30,955 nucleotides of DNA from an uncultured Muribaculaceae bacterium (GCA_910588245.1 CAJUQP010000042.1:1-30955), one strand, 5' to 3'. Positions 16,930 to 24,988 are shown, counted from the stretch's first letter. Notes: generated from the sequence alone by a model not told the origin. Numbers and translations: made by a program.

Positions 16930-17937
16930 ATGACAAAGATTGGTATCAACGGCTTCGGCCGTATCGGACGCTTCGTGTTCCGTGCCTCCACAAAGAGAGA
17001 CGACATTGAGGTAGTTGCCATCAACGACCTCCTTCCTGTTGACTACATGGCTTACATGCTCAAGTATGACACAATGCATGGCCGTTTCGACGGAACAGTA
17101 GACTACGATATGGAGAAGAGCCTCCTGATCGTCAATGGCAAGGCTATCCGCGTGACCGCTTGCAAGAACCCCGCAGAGATCGCTTGGGGCGAGGTTGGCG
17201 CTGAGTACGTGGTTGAGTCAACAGGTCTCTTCCTTACTAAGGAGAAAGCACAGGCACACATCGAGGCTGGTGCCAAATATGTGGTTATGTCCGCTCCCTC
17301 CAAAGACGACACCCCGATGTTCGTATGCGGCGTGAACGCTGACACTTACGCCGGCCAGCAGTTCGTTTCCAACGCTTCCTGCACAACCAACTGCCTCGCT
17401 CCTATCGCCAAGGTGCTCAACGACAAGTTCGGCATCAAGGAAGGCCTCATGACTACCGTTCACTCCACAACCGCTACACAGAAGACTGTCGACGGTCCTT
17501 CTATGAAAGACTGGCGCGGTGGCCGTGCTGCTTCCGGCAACATCATCCCCTCTTCTACCGGCGCTGCCAAGGCTGTGGGCAAAGTTATCCCCGAGCTCAA
17601 CGGCAAACTCACCGGCATCTCGATGCGTGTCCCCACTCTCGACGTTTCTGTTGTCGACCTGACCTGCAACCTCGAGAAACCCGCTACTAAGGAGCAGATC
17701 TGCGCCGCCATGAAAGAGGCTGCCGAAGGTGAGCTCAAGGGTGTGCTCGGATACACTGAGGACGCTGTGGTAAGCTCCGATTTCCTCGGATGCCCCCTCA
17801 CCTCTATCTTCGACGCCAACGCCGGTGTTTACCTCACCGAGAACTTCGTGAAGGTGATCTCCTGGTATGACAATGAGATCGGCTACTCCAACAAGGTGCT
17901 CGACCTCATCGCCATCATGAAGAAATACAATGGCTAA
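16930..17937 (+). CDS. gapA: Glyceraldehyde-3-phosphate dehydrogenase, type I
   Basis: 335 residues. Glycolytic enzyme that oxidises glyceraldehyde 3-phosphate with phosphate to 1,3-bisphosphoglycerate in the cytoplasm. N-terminal NAD fold INGFGRIGR (5-13) with Asp33 (IND), which favours NAD over NADP. Catalytic Cys151 in SNASCTTNC and His178 in TTVHSTTATQ. The C-terminal WYDNEIGYSNKVLDL is also typical. Synonymous codons are more restricted than in neighbours (many GCT, ACC, AAG), as for a highly expressed gene. It is monocistronic, with its own promoter, long leader and a strong terminator. Confidence 0.99.
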   Translation: MTKIGINGFGRIGRFVFRASTKRDDIEVVAINDLLPVDYMAYMLKYDTMHGRFDGTVDYDMEKSLLIVNGKAIRVTACKNPAEIAWGEVGAEYVVESTGLFLTKEKAQAHIEAGAKYVVMSAPSKDDTPMFVCGVNADTYAGQQFVSNASCTTNCLAPIAKVLNDKFGIKEGLMTTVHSTTATQKTVDGPSMKDWRGGRAASGNIIPSSTGAAKAVGKVIPELNGKLTGISMRVPTLDVSVVDLTCNLEKPATKEQICAAMKEAAEGELKGVLGYTEDAVVSSDFLGCPLTSIFDANAGVYLTENFVKVISWYDNEIGYSNKVLDLIAIMKKYNG

Positions 17938-17976
17938 TCAAGGCAAGCTTTGACGCTTACCGACAATCCCCAACAG

Positions 17977-18014
17977 GCGGGGACGACCTATCCGGGCCGT
18001 CCCCGCTTATTTTT
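17977..18014 (+). terminator. Terminator of gapA
   Basis: Arms GCGGGGACG (17977-17985) and CGTCCCCGC (17998-18006) with a 12-nt loop, followed by TTATTTTTTG. About 40 bp after the gapA stop. Confidence 0.9.
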
Positions 18015-18078
18015 TGCATCAGTACCCGCGCCCGGACTCCATTAATTGCCGCCCGAATACGTTTTTATGGGCGCTTTT

Positions 18079-18110
18079 TTTGAATCATTCATCTTTTTTA
18101 TTTAATTTTG
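18079..18110 (+). promoter_or_regulatory. Promoter of wecA-like gene
   Basis: TTTG (18079-18082), 20 nt, TAATTTTG (18103-18110). Both boxes match the Bacteroidota consensus exactly. Leader of about 53 nt to the ATG at 18167. Confidence 0.82.
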
Positions 18111-18166
18111 CACACGTTTCCCCCTTTCTCCGAGGGCGAGGCGCTTCATCTTAAGCACCCCCTATT

Positions 18167-19315
18167 ATGCTTACTCTCGACAACCACATTCTGTTTTGGC
18201 TTGAAAACGACTTGCTTTCGTTTGCCATCTCCGCAATTCTTGCCGGAATTATCATCCCAAAAATCATCCTGATCGCTTTCAGGAAGAATCTATTCGACGA
18301 GATGAACGAACGGAAGATACACCACAGTCTGGTGCCACGTCTCGGAGGCATAGCGTTCTTCCCCGCAATGCTCTTCTCCGTGCTCCTCATCATTGCCATA
18401 AACCTCCGGATGGAATCCGGGATAATGAGCCTCGCGCTCACGCCAAAGCTCGTGCCCGTATTCTTCGAGGTCTGCGCCATAATTCTTCTATACCTCGTGG
18501 GAATCGCCGACGACCTTATCAGCGTCAGATATATGGCTAAATTTATCGTCCAGATCATCTCGGCCATACTTCTCGTGTGCTCCGGCATGTATATCTCCAA
18601 CTTCTACGGAATATTATGGATTCACGACATGCCGATGTGGCTGTCGCTGATCATCACGGCATTCATCGTTGTCTACGTGGTCAACGCAATCAATCTCATC
18701 GACGGAATAGACGGCCTCGCATCAGGCCTGAGCACCATAGCCCTGATTTTCTACTCCGTGGTCTTCTTCCAGGGGGGGGAGTATATCTATTCGATAATCG
18801 CCGCGGGAACCGCCGGAACCCTTTTCCCGTTCTTCTACTACAACGTCTTCGGCGACGCTAAGAAACAGAAAAAGATTTTCATGGGAGATACCGGAGCGCT
18901 GACCACCGGCATGGTGCTCGTCTTCTGCGCCATCACAGTAATGTGCGCCAAACCCGACTTCCTCGATGTGGACTACAATCCCGCCATCGTGGCTCTATCC
19001 CCCCTCATCATTCCATGTTTCGATGTTTTCCGCGTATATTTCCACCGCGTCCGCAAGCACCGCAATCCGTTCCTCCCCGACAAATGCCACATCCACCACA
19101 AGCTTCTTGCCCTGGGTTTCAACACGACAGCCGCCCTTCTCCTCATCCTGGGTGCGTCGGTGGCATTCATTGGAGTGAACGTACTCCTCTCACCCTACAT
19201 CAATCCCACGCTGCTTCTCCTCTGCGACGTAGTGCTCTGGACCGGAGGCAACATCCTCCTTACCCGCGCCATCCGCCACCGCGAGTCCAAAACCGGCCTC
19301 GACCTCTACCATTAA
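18167..19315 (+). CDS. WecA/MraY-type polyprenyl-phosphate sugar-1-phosphate transferase
   Basis: 382 residues, inner-membrane protein with about 10-11 helices. It transfers a sugar-1-phosphate (often GlcNAc-1-P) from a UDP-sugar to undecaprenyl phosphate, starting a surface polysaccharide. Motifs: RKIHHSLVPRLGG (49-61), the metal-binding pair Asp115-Asp116 in GIADDL, NAINLIDGIDGLA (173-185), FMGDTGAL (238-245) and the cytosolic loop HIHHKLL near the C-terminus, which separates WecA/TagO from MraY (the cell-wall enzyme). It stands alone with its own promoter; no glycosyltransferase neighbours reveal the polymer. It has a G8 run at 18772-18779 in the codons for Gly-Gly. The family is secure; the donor sugar is not determined. 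Confidence 0.92.
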   Translation: MLTLDNHILFWLENDLLSFAISAILAGIIIPKIILIAFRKNLFDEMNERKIHHSLVPRLGGIAFFPAMLFSVLLIIAINLRMESGIMSLALTPKLVPVFFEVCAIILLYLVGIADDLISVRYMAKFIVQIISAILLVCSGMYISNFYGILWIHDMPMWLSLIITAFIVVYVVNAINLIDGIDGLASGLSTIALIFYSVVFFQGGEYIYSIIAAGTAGTLFPFFYYNVFGDAKKQKKIFMGDTGALTTGMVLVFCAITVMCAKPDFLDVDYNPAIVALSPLIIPCFDVFRVYFHRVRKHRNPFLPDKCHIHHKLLALGFNTTAALLLILGASVAFIGVNVLLSPYINPTLLLLCDVVLWTGGNILLTRAIRHRESKTGLDLYH

Positions 19316-19411
19316 AATAATCAAAGCTCAAAATCAGCAAAAAGCTGCAAGCCCGCTTAAGACCAGCAAGATCATAGAAGCTGCAAGATCTGCAAGACAT
19401 CCCTGTTCCCC

Positions 19412-19459
19412 ATGAGCGGCCTTGCCGCTCATCGTGTGCCGCGCCCGAAATGGCGCGGC
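19412..19459. repeat. Two adjacent perfect hairpins
   Basis: ATGAGCGGC-CTT-GCCGCTCAT (19412-19432) and GCCGCGCC-CGAAAT-GGCGCGGC (19438-19459), five bases apart. About 100 bp after the wecA-like gene. No T-run follows, so ordinary termination is not clear; could be REP-like. Confidence 0.8.
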
Positions 19460-19693
19460 TGCTGTATCCACCCCCTCCCTCCCCACTCACCCTGACTTAC
19501 CAATTACCCACACCAAATTTAATATTTATTAACAGACAAAATAATAGTTAATATTTGTTATTATATTAAATTTGCATTGAATTTAAAGAATTTATCCATT
19601 ATTTCGATATTAAATATTAATTTTTGCCACCAAATTGAGACATTCAATTACAAATTGCCCGATAGGTGGAAATAACAAAAAACAAGTAAAGGT
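19460..19693 (+). promoter_or_regulatory. AT-rich region upstream of amt
   Basis: Very AT-rich DNA with nested inverted repeats: AATTTAATAT (19516-19525) with ATATTAAATT (19563-19572), and TATTAAC (19527-19533) with GTTAATA (19547-19553). A TAAATTTG box (19567-19574) overlaps the right arm, but no properly spaced TTTG is present. This could be a regulated promoter for the ammonium transporter. No gene here. Confidence 0.35.
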
Positions 19694-21118
19694 ATGAGTT
19701 TCTTACAGGTAAAAAAGATCAACGGGGCATGGCTGACAGTGTTCATCCTGATGTTGGCCATAAGTGTGGCCGGATGTTTTACGAGTCCGGGAGAAGGTAT
19801 CTTCGACATGCCAAACGATCATCTCTTCGCAAATGTGGCCTGGATGATCACGGCCACGATATTCGTGCTCATGATGACTCCCGGACTGTCGTTCTTCTAC
19901 GGCGGAATGGTGAGAGTGAAAAACGTCATCTCCACCATGCTCCAGAGCTTCATAGTGATGGGGGTCGTGAGCGTGATCTGGGTGGTTTTCGGGTTCAGTC
20001 TCGCTTTCGGCGACGACATCTGGCACGTGATCGGCAATCCCCTTGATTTCTTCATGTTCGACGGAGTAGGGGTCAGGAATGTCACCGACCCGTCGGCTGA
20101 GACATCGCAGATCGGAATCGTGACAACCACCATCCCGCTGGCCCTTTTCGCCCTCTTCCAGATGAAATTCGCAATCATCACCCCCTCGCTGATCACCGGA
20201 TCATTTGCCGAGAGGGTACATTTCACCGGCTATCTCCTTTTCATGGTGCTATGGACAGTAATAGTCTACTGTCCACTGGCCCACTGCACATGGCATCCCG
20301 ACGGCCTCTTCGGCATGATGCATGTGCATGACTACGCCGGAGGCATCGTAGTGCACGCCGCCTCAGGCATCGCGGCCCTCGCCGGAGCCATCTTCCTGGG
20401 GAAACGCACCGAGAAGGGTCTCTCACGCCCCGCCAACGTCCCCTTCGTACTCCTCGGGGCCGCTATGCTATGGCTCGGATGGTTCGGATTCAACGGAGGT
20501 TCATCGCTCGCGGCCGACGGGATAGCCATATCCGCATTCCTCAACACCAACACCGCCGCCGCCACAGCCATGATCGTGTGGGTGGCGATGGACGGCCTGC
20601 GCGGACATAAGCCCTCGGCAATGGGAGCCGCCATCGGCGCCGTAGTCGGTCTCGTGGCCATCACGCCCTGCGCCGGATGGGTATCCGTAGGGCAGAGCGT
20701 ATGCATCGCCATGATAATAACCATCTGCTGCAACATGGCCTGCAGTTGGAAAGGATTCGGCCATATGCTCGACGACGCACTCGACGTATTCCCTACCCAC
20801 GGTCTCGGTGGCATAATCGGCACCGTGCTGACCGGCATCTTCGCCTACGATTTCTTCGCAAAAGGCGATCCGGAGATGATCTCACGCACCGAATTCTTCT
20901 GGAACCACATACTCGTGCTCCTGATGGTGTTCGTATACACATTCGCCATGAGCTATGCCCTCTACTGGATCACAGACAAGATCGTGCCTATGCGTGTGTC
21001 GCGAAGCAGCGAGCGGATTGGCCTCGACCGGTCGCAGCACGATGAGATCTACGGTGGCGAGACCGGTATCGCCGAAGACTCCATGAGTCTGGAAGACTGG
21101 TATCGCAAGATGGAATAA
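19694..21118 (+). CDS. amt: Ammonium transporter Amt
   Basis: 474 residues, 11 expected core membrane helices, trimeric inner-membrane channel for ammonium. The twin pore histidines are His221 in AGGIVVHAASG and His369 in FPTHGLGG (E. coli His168 and His318, from memory). Other signatures are FFYGGMVR near 67-74 and ITGSFAERVHF. The N-terminus has a signal-peptide-like stretch ending in SVAGC (Cys28), which fits a lipobox; E. coli AmtB also has a cleaved leader, but acylation would be unusual. No glnK (PII) gene lies next to it, unlike most amt loci. The gluQ gene follows after 18 bp, so the two may be co-transcribed. Confidence 0.97.
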   Translation: MSFLQVKKINGAWLTVFILMLAISVAGCFTSPGEGIFDMPNDHLFANVAWMITATIFVLMMTPGLSFFYGGMVRVKNVISTMLQSFIVMGVVSVIWVVFGFSLAFGDDIWHVIGNPLDFFMFDGVGVRNVTDPSAETSQIGIVTTTIPLALFALFQMKFAIITPSLITGSFAERVHFTGYLLFMVLWTVIVYCPLAHCTWHPDGLFGMMHVHDYAGGIVVHAASGIAALAGAIFLGKRTEKGLSRPANVPFVLLGAAMLWLGWFGFNGGSSLAADGIAISAFLNTNTAAATAMIVWVAMDGLRGHKPSAMGAAIGAVVGLVAITPCAGWVSVGQSVCIAMIITICCNMACSWKGFGHMLDDALDVFPTHGLGGIIGTVLTGIFAYDFFAKGDPEMISRTEFFWNHILVLLMVFVYTFAMSYALYWITDKIVPMRVSRSSERIGLDRSQHDEIYGGETGIAEDSMSLEDWYRKME

Positions 21119-21136
21119 TTTTATTAACTTCGCGGC

Positions 21137-22114
21137 ATGGAAAATGAAATGACATCATCTCAGCATCATGCCGCACCCGTCGGAAGATTCGCCCCGTCAC
21201 CCACGGGAAGAATGCATCTCGGCAACGTGTTCGCGGCCCTCATATCCTGGCTATCCGCCAGAAAGAAAGGGGGGAAATGGATACTCCGCATAGAGGATCT
21301 CGACCCGCAGCGCTCGCGCATGGAATACGCGCGGCAGATCGAAGACGACCTCGACTGGCTCGGGCTCGACTGGGACGAGGGAGGAGTCGACGGGAAAGGA
21401 CCCGACGGGCCATACTGCCAGAGCCTCCGTTCCGACATATATGAGGAGGAACTGGAAAAACTGCGCGCCTCGGGATTGACATATCCCTGCTTCTGCACAC
21501 GCGCCGACATAATGGCCACACAGGCTCCGCATGAAAGCGACGGAAGAATGGTCTACGCAGGCACCTGCCGTCCGGCCAGGCTCGGAGGGGAACTATCCCT
21601 CCAAGCCGGAGCCGGACGGCAGCCTCGTGCCATACGCCTCTTCGTGCCAGACACCACAATCCGTTTCACCGACCGTCTCTTTGGTCCTCAGGAGGTGAAT
21701 CTCGCCCGACATTGCGGCGACTTCACAGTGCGCCGCGGCGACGGGGCCTGGGCCTATCAGCTCGCTGTCGTGGCCGATGATGCCCGCATGGGTGTGACGG
21801 AGGTGGTGCGCGGATGCGACCTGCTCCTCTCATCGGCGCAACAGATATATCTCTACAGCCTCCTCGGTTACCCCGCGCCGGAGTTCGCGCATTTCCCGCT
21901 GCTCTGCAACGCCGCCGGACAGCGACTATCCAAACGCGACAGCTCCCTGAGCCTCGAACAGCTTCGCAAAGACTACACCCCCTCCCATCTCATCGGCCTT
22001 CTCGCCTGGCACGCGGGCCTCCTACCCGAGCCATTCCCGATAAGCGCCAGCGGCCTCCTCCCCCTCTTCTCCTGGTCCGCCCTCCCCGCCGTCAAAACCA
22101 TCACCACCGACTGA
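21137..22114 (+). CDS. gluQ: Glutamyl-Q tRNA(Asp) synthetase
   Basis: 325 residues, a shortened glutamyl-tRNA synthetase without the anticodon-binding domain. It attaches glutamate to the queuosine base of tRNA(Asp). The HIGH-type motif is PTGRMHLGN (22-30) and the KMSKS-type motif is RLSKRD. The zinc site Cys118, Cys120, Tyr140 and Cys144 (CFC...YAGTC) distinguishes this family from GltX, which is about 500 residues. Start at 21137 is the first ATG; a second one at 21149 is possible. A TAACTTCG box 4 bp before the start is a weak promoter candidate without an upstream element. Confidence 0.93.
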   Translation: MENEMTSSQHHAAPVGRFAPSPTGRMHLGNVFAALISWLSARKKGGKWILRIEDLDPQRSRMEYARQIEDDLDWLGLDWDEGGVDGKGPDGPYCQSLRSDIYEEELEKLRASGLTYPCFCTRADIMATQAPHESDGRMVYAGTCRPARLGGELSLQAGAGRQPRAIRLFVPDTTIRFTDRLFGPQEVNLARHCGDFTVRRGDGAWAYQLAVVADDARMGVTEVVRGCDLLLSSAQQIYLYSLLGYPAPEFAHFPLLCNAAGQRLSKRDSSLSLEQLRKDYTPSHLIGLLAWHAGLLPEPFPISASGLLPLFSWSALPAVKTITTD

Positions 22115-22160
22115 AAAACCGCCCCGAAAGCCCACCGCAAATCCCATCGCAAAAGATGAC

Positions 22161-22205
22161 AGCCGGATGGCATTCCCGTGCCGAGGCTGCAAGCCTCGGT
22201 TCCCC
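22161..22205 (+). repeat. REP-like element, copy A
   Basis: Core AGCCGGATGGCATTCCCGTG followed by C (22161-22181), whose last base starts an 8-bp hairpin CCGAGGCT-GCA-AGCCTCGG (22181-22199 approx.), then TTCCCC. Copy B is at 24890-24933. Cores differ by one base; hairpins differ by compensatory changes. Lies between gluQ and rnpA. Confidence 0.85.
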
Positions 22206-22314
22206 AAGCCGTTTCCCCGGTTCCCCTCGAGAGAAAGCCTCTCCGCCTCCGATCCTCCGGGCGCCCCATTTCCTGCTCCTTTATTCGTTTCTTATAGTCT
22301 CTTATGCCACCGGA

Positions 22315-22346
22315 TTTGGCTTGCGGCCGGATTTTTTGTAATTTTG
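22315..22346 (+). promoter_or_regulatory. Promoter of rnpA, touching its start codon
   Basis: TTTG (22315-22318), 20 nt, TAATTTTG (22339-22346), exact consensus. The ATG follows 4 bp later at 22351, where transcription itself should start, so the message is probably leaderless. Confidence 0.85.
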
Positions 22347-22350
22347 CATT

Positions 22351-22833
22351 ATGATTCAAGGGGAAAACGATACTAAAAGGCTGACTCTCCGCAAAGGGGA
22401 AAAGCTCCGCCACCGTTCTTTGGTCGACCCTCTCTTCCGTGAGGGCCAGAGCCTTTATGAATATCCATTGCGGATAGCCTGGAGGGCTCTCTCTGAGGAA
22501 GAACTTGACAAGACATTCCGCGATCACGTGCCGGATCGCATCGACTCCCTGCAGATGCTCATAACGGTGCCCAAGAAGAAGCGCCGGCATGCCGTAGACC
22601 GGGTGCTCATGCGCCGCAGGATACGCGAGGCATACCGCCTCAACCGCCTCCTGCTCAAGGAAGCAGTGGAGCGAGACCCGCGGCTCCGCACCCTCTCCAT
22701 GGCCATAATATACCTCCACGACAAAAACCTCCCCTACTCAACAATAGAGCAGAAACTGGGGTTATTATTCAAGAAACTGATGCGCAAAGTCAGCGATGCC
22801 GGCAAGACGCACGATCAACAGGAAAAGCCATGA
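22351..22833 (+). CDS. rnpA: Ribonuclease P protein component
   Basis: 160 residues. Binds the RNase P RNA and helps mature tRNA 5' ends. N-terminal TLRKGEKLRHRSLVDPLF is the usual Bacteroidales start, and the conserved basic helix is MRRRIREAYRLN (the family RNR motif, here RRR). It is a little longer than the typical 120-140 residues. The ATG at 22351 is the only candidate before the conserved part. Its stop overlaps the yidD start (ATGA), so the two are translated together. A hemD gene that often precedes it in Bacteroidales is absent here. Confidence 0.93.
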   Translation: MIQGENDTKRLTLRKGEKLRHRSLVDPLFREGQSLYEYPLRIAWRALSEEELDKTFRDHVPDRIDSLQMLITVPKKKRRHAVDRVLMRRRIREAYRLNRLLLKEAVERDPRLRTLSMAIIYLHDKNLPYSTIEQKLGLLFKKLMRKVSDAGKTHDQQEKP

Positions 22834-23051
22834 CCAATCCTCTGACAATGCTCCTCGTGGCCGCCATCCGCTTCTATCAGGGAGCCATCTCGCCGATGCT
22901 GCCCGCGGCATGCCGCTATCAGCCCACATGCAGCCAGTATGCAATAGAGGCCCTGCGCAAGCACGGACTCCTGAAAGGATCCTGGCTCGCCGTGAAAAGG
23001 ATAGCGCGTTGCCATCCCTGGGGAGGAAGCGGATACGACCCTGTGCCGTAG
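22830..23051 (+). CDS. yidD: YidD, membrane protein insertion efficiency factor
   Basis: 73 residues, the family size. Motifs IRFYQGAISPMLPAACRYQP and TCSQYAIEALRKHG with three conserved cysteines are diagnostic, followed by RIARCHPWGGSGYDPVP. It is a small membrane-associated protein thought to help YidC-dependent insertion. Starts inside the rnpA stop codon (4-bp overlap). Confidence 0.97.
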   Translation: MTNPLTMLLVAAIRFYQGAISPMLPAACRYQPTCSQYAIEALRKHGLLKGSWLAVKRIARCHPWGGSGYDPVP

Positions 23052-23095
23052 CCGGCACTCGCCACTATGACTTCAACGCTTTAAATCTTTAGGAT

Positions 23096-23758
23096 ATGCA
23101 CAGGATTCTTGACATACACACCCACCGCACGGCCCCGCAGTTCGAGGCGGTGGTAAATGTCTCCCCGGAAAACTTCCATCCATTGGAAGGACAATATTAT
23201 TCCGTGGGAATACATCCGTGGGCCACGACTGAGGAGATAACCGGGCCTGTCTGGGAGGCGCTTGAGAAAGCCGCGGCCCATCCCGCCGTCGTGGCGATAG
23301 GGGAGTGTGGCGTGGATCTTCTTAAAGGGGGTCCGCTCTACAGGCAGATGCTCGTGATGAAACGGCAGGCCGAACTCGCGGAGAGACTCCGCAAACCGCT
23401 GATCATCCATGATGTGCACGCCCACGATGTGATAATAGGCATGAAAAAGGATTTCCACCCGAGACAGAGATGGATGATACACGGTTTCAGAGGGAAACCG
23501 ACCGTGGCCGAGATGTTTCTCCGCGCCGGATTCATGCTCTCGTTCGCCCCTAAATTCAATCCCGCCGCATTGCTGGAAGTCCCGGAAGATGCGCTCCTGG
23601 CCGAGACCGACGACTCCGGAGCGACGATAGACGCGGTGATCGCATCCCTCTCCGCAGTGAGAGGGAAAGATCTGACAGATGTGATAGCCCGAAATTCGAA
23701 TGTGTTTCTCTCCTCTTCCACTACGGAGGAGGATGCGGACAACAAAACCGACAGATAA
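23096..23758 (+). CDS. TatD-family metal-dependent hydrolase
   Basis: 220 residues, slightly shorter than the 250-260 usual for TatD DNases. Metal-binding motifs are all visible: DIHTHR near the N-terminus, GECGVD around 93-98, IIHDVHAH, MIHGFRG and AETDDSG. The family includes 3'-5' DNases and D-aminoacyl-tRNA-processing relatives; the exact substrate is unknown. It follows yidD by 44 bp, the normal Bacteroidales order, and is 2 bp from the next gene, so probably one operon. Confidence 0.88.
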   Translation: MHRILDIHTHRTAPQFEAVVNVSPENFHPLEGQYYSVGIHPWATTEEITGPVWEALEKAAAHPAVVAIGECGVDLLKGGPLYRQMLVMKRQAELAERLRKPLIIHDVHAHDVIIGMKKDFHPRQRWMIHGFRGKPTVAEMFLRAGFMLSFAPKFNPAALLEVPEDALLAETDDSGATIDAVIASLSAVRGKDLTDVIARNSNVFLSSSTTEEDADNKTDR

Positions 23759-23760
23759 TT

Positions 23761-24711
23761 ATGAAAAGAATTATTCTGACACTAACTTTAGTCATGGCCG
23801 CACTGCAGGCCATGCCTCTCACCCTGGAGCCGATTAAATTCGGCGACTTCTCACAATGGGTGACACGCGACATTACGGAATCAAAAGTGCTCGGAGGCAA
23901 GCAGAAGACCATCTACGCGATAGGCCCGACAGCCCACATCACCGGCAACAAGGCATACACCAACACCGGGGGTTCCCCGTGGGCCACAAGCAACGTATAC
24001 GCAAAGGTATCGGGAGTGGTGAAGGGGTCCAACACCGTCTCCCCCTGCGATGTCAACGGCAACCGCGTGGCGAAGATGGAAGCCAAGATGGAGCATGTGA
24101 AAGTGCTCGGGCTCATCAACATGGATGTGATGGTGGCCGGTTCGATATTCCTCGGAAGAGTATTCGAGCCTATAACCTCGACCAAGAGCCCATACTCGAA
24201 AATGGAAATGGGGATACCGTATGCGAAACGACCGAAAGCGCTCGTATTCGACTATATGGTCGACATGCCTGAATCTGACACGCGAACCAAGTCCACGGGA
24301 TTCTCCTCTAAGAAGACACTCCCCGGACGCGACCATGCCGAGGTGTATGTGCTGCTTCAGAAACGCTGGGAAGACGCCAACGGCAAACTCTACGCCCAGC
24401 GCGTGGGCACCGGACGTGAGCGTTTCTCCAAGTCGACACCCTGGACCAAAGGTCATCAGCTCCCCATCCATTACGGCGACATAACCAAAGAATCGTTCTA
24501 CCAACCCTGGATGGGTCTCCTCAATGGCGAGCGGGCCTACTACGCACGCAACTCCAAAGGTAAGCTCGTGCCTGTGGAGGAGGTGGGATGGGCCCCCGCT
24601 GATGCAACCCCGACACATGTGCTGGTCATGGCCTCGTCATCGTGCGGTGAGGCCTTCATAGGCTCCGAAGGACTGACCCTCTACGTCGACAATATGGCTT
24701 TCGGCTTCTGA
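23761..24711 (+). CDS. Secreted PCMD-domain protein (putative carbohydrate metabolism domain)
   Basis: 316 residues. Signal peptide MKRIILTLTLVMAALQAM, then a beta-rich body beginning LEPIKFGDFSQWVTRDI and ending SEGLTLYVDNMAFGF, which resembles the PCMD family (Pfam PF13201, from memory) of secreted Bacteroidota proteins. Its role is unknown; a carbohydrate-binding jelly-roll is a guess from the family. No lipobox cysteine, so it is probably periplasmic or exported. It starts 2 bp after tatD, replacing the tyrS gene that follows tatD in some relatives. Confidence 0.65.
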   Translation: MKRIILTLTLVMAALQAMPLTLEPIKFGDFSQWVTRDITESKVLGGKQKTIYAIGPTAHITGNKAYTNTGGSPWATSNVYAKVSGVVKGSNTVSPCDVNGNRVAKMEAKMEHVKVLGLINMDVMVAGSIFLGRVFEPITSTKSPYSKMEMGIPYAKRPKALVFDYMVDMPESDTRTKSTGFSSKKTLPGRDHAEVYVLLQKRWEDANGKLYAQRVGTGRERFSKSTPWTKGHQLPIHYGDITKESFYQPWMGLLNGERAYYARNSKGKLVPVEEVGWAPADATPTHVLVMASSSCGEAFIGSEGLTLYVDNMAFGF

Positions 24712-24756
24712 AACCCACATCCCATAACATAAAACCGCCATTCCCACGTTAATAAT

Positions 24757-24826
24757 AAAGATTAAAGTGGAAAGATTAAAGTGGAAAGGTTAAAGTGGAA
24801 AGGTTAAAGGTTAAAGAGAAAAGGAA
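24757..24826. repeat. Tandem 7-base array, unit AAAGGTT/AAAGTGG
   Basis: Ten in-register 7-base units: AAAGATT, AAAGTGG, AAAGATT, AAAGTGG, AAAGGTT, AAAGTGG, AAAGGTT, AAAGGTT, AAAGAGA and AAAGGAA. Same unit family and strand as the array at 2478-2561, 22 kb away. The following 30 bases are purine-rich and decayed. Confidence 0.88.
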
Positions 24827-24889
24827 AGGATAAGGATGAAAGAGAAAAAGGATAAAAAAGGAAAGGCGATAGGGTAATGCAGCCATTTG

Positions 24890-24933
24890 AGCCGGATGGC
24901 ATTACCGTGCTACGGCTGAAAGCCGTAGTCTTC
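24890..24933 (+). repeat. REP-like element, copy B
   Basis: Core AGCCGGATGGCATTACCGTG followed by C (24890-24910), then hairpin CTACGGCT-GAA-AGCCGTAG (24910-24928), then TCTTCCC. Partner of copy A at 22161-22205. Sits between two 7-base arrays, upstream of dapB. Confidence 0.85.
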
Positions 24934-24982
24934 CCTCCAACCCTCAACCATAAACCCTAAACCCTCAACCATAAACCATAAA
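24934..24982. repeat. Tandem 7-base array, unit CCATAAA/CCCTCAA
   Basis: Seven in-register units: CCTCCAA, CCCTCAA, CCATAAA, CCCTAAA, CCCTCAA, CCATAAA and CCATAAA. It ends 6 bp before the dapB ATG, so it would make up the ribosome-landing region of that message. No TAnnTTTG box was seen in 24712-24988. Confidence 0.88.
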
Positions 24983-24988
24983 AATCAA

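Noticed and set aside
19412..19459. Third copy of the covarying REP-like element
   Set aside because: The GCCGGATGGCATT core is missing and the TTCCCC flank is on the wrong side, so it was kept as a separate structure.
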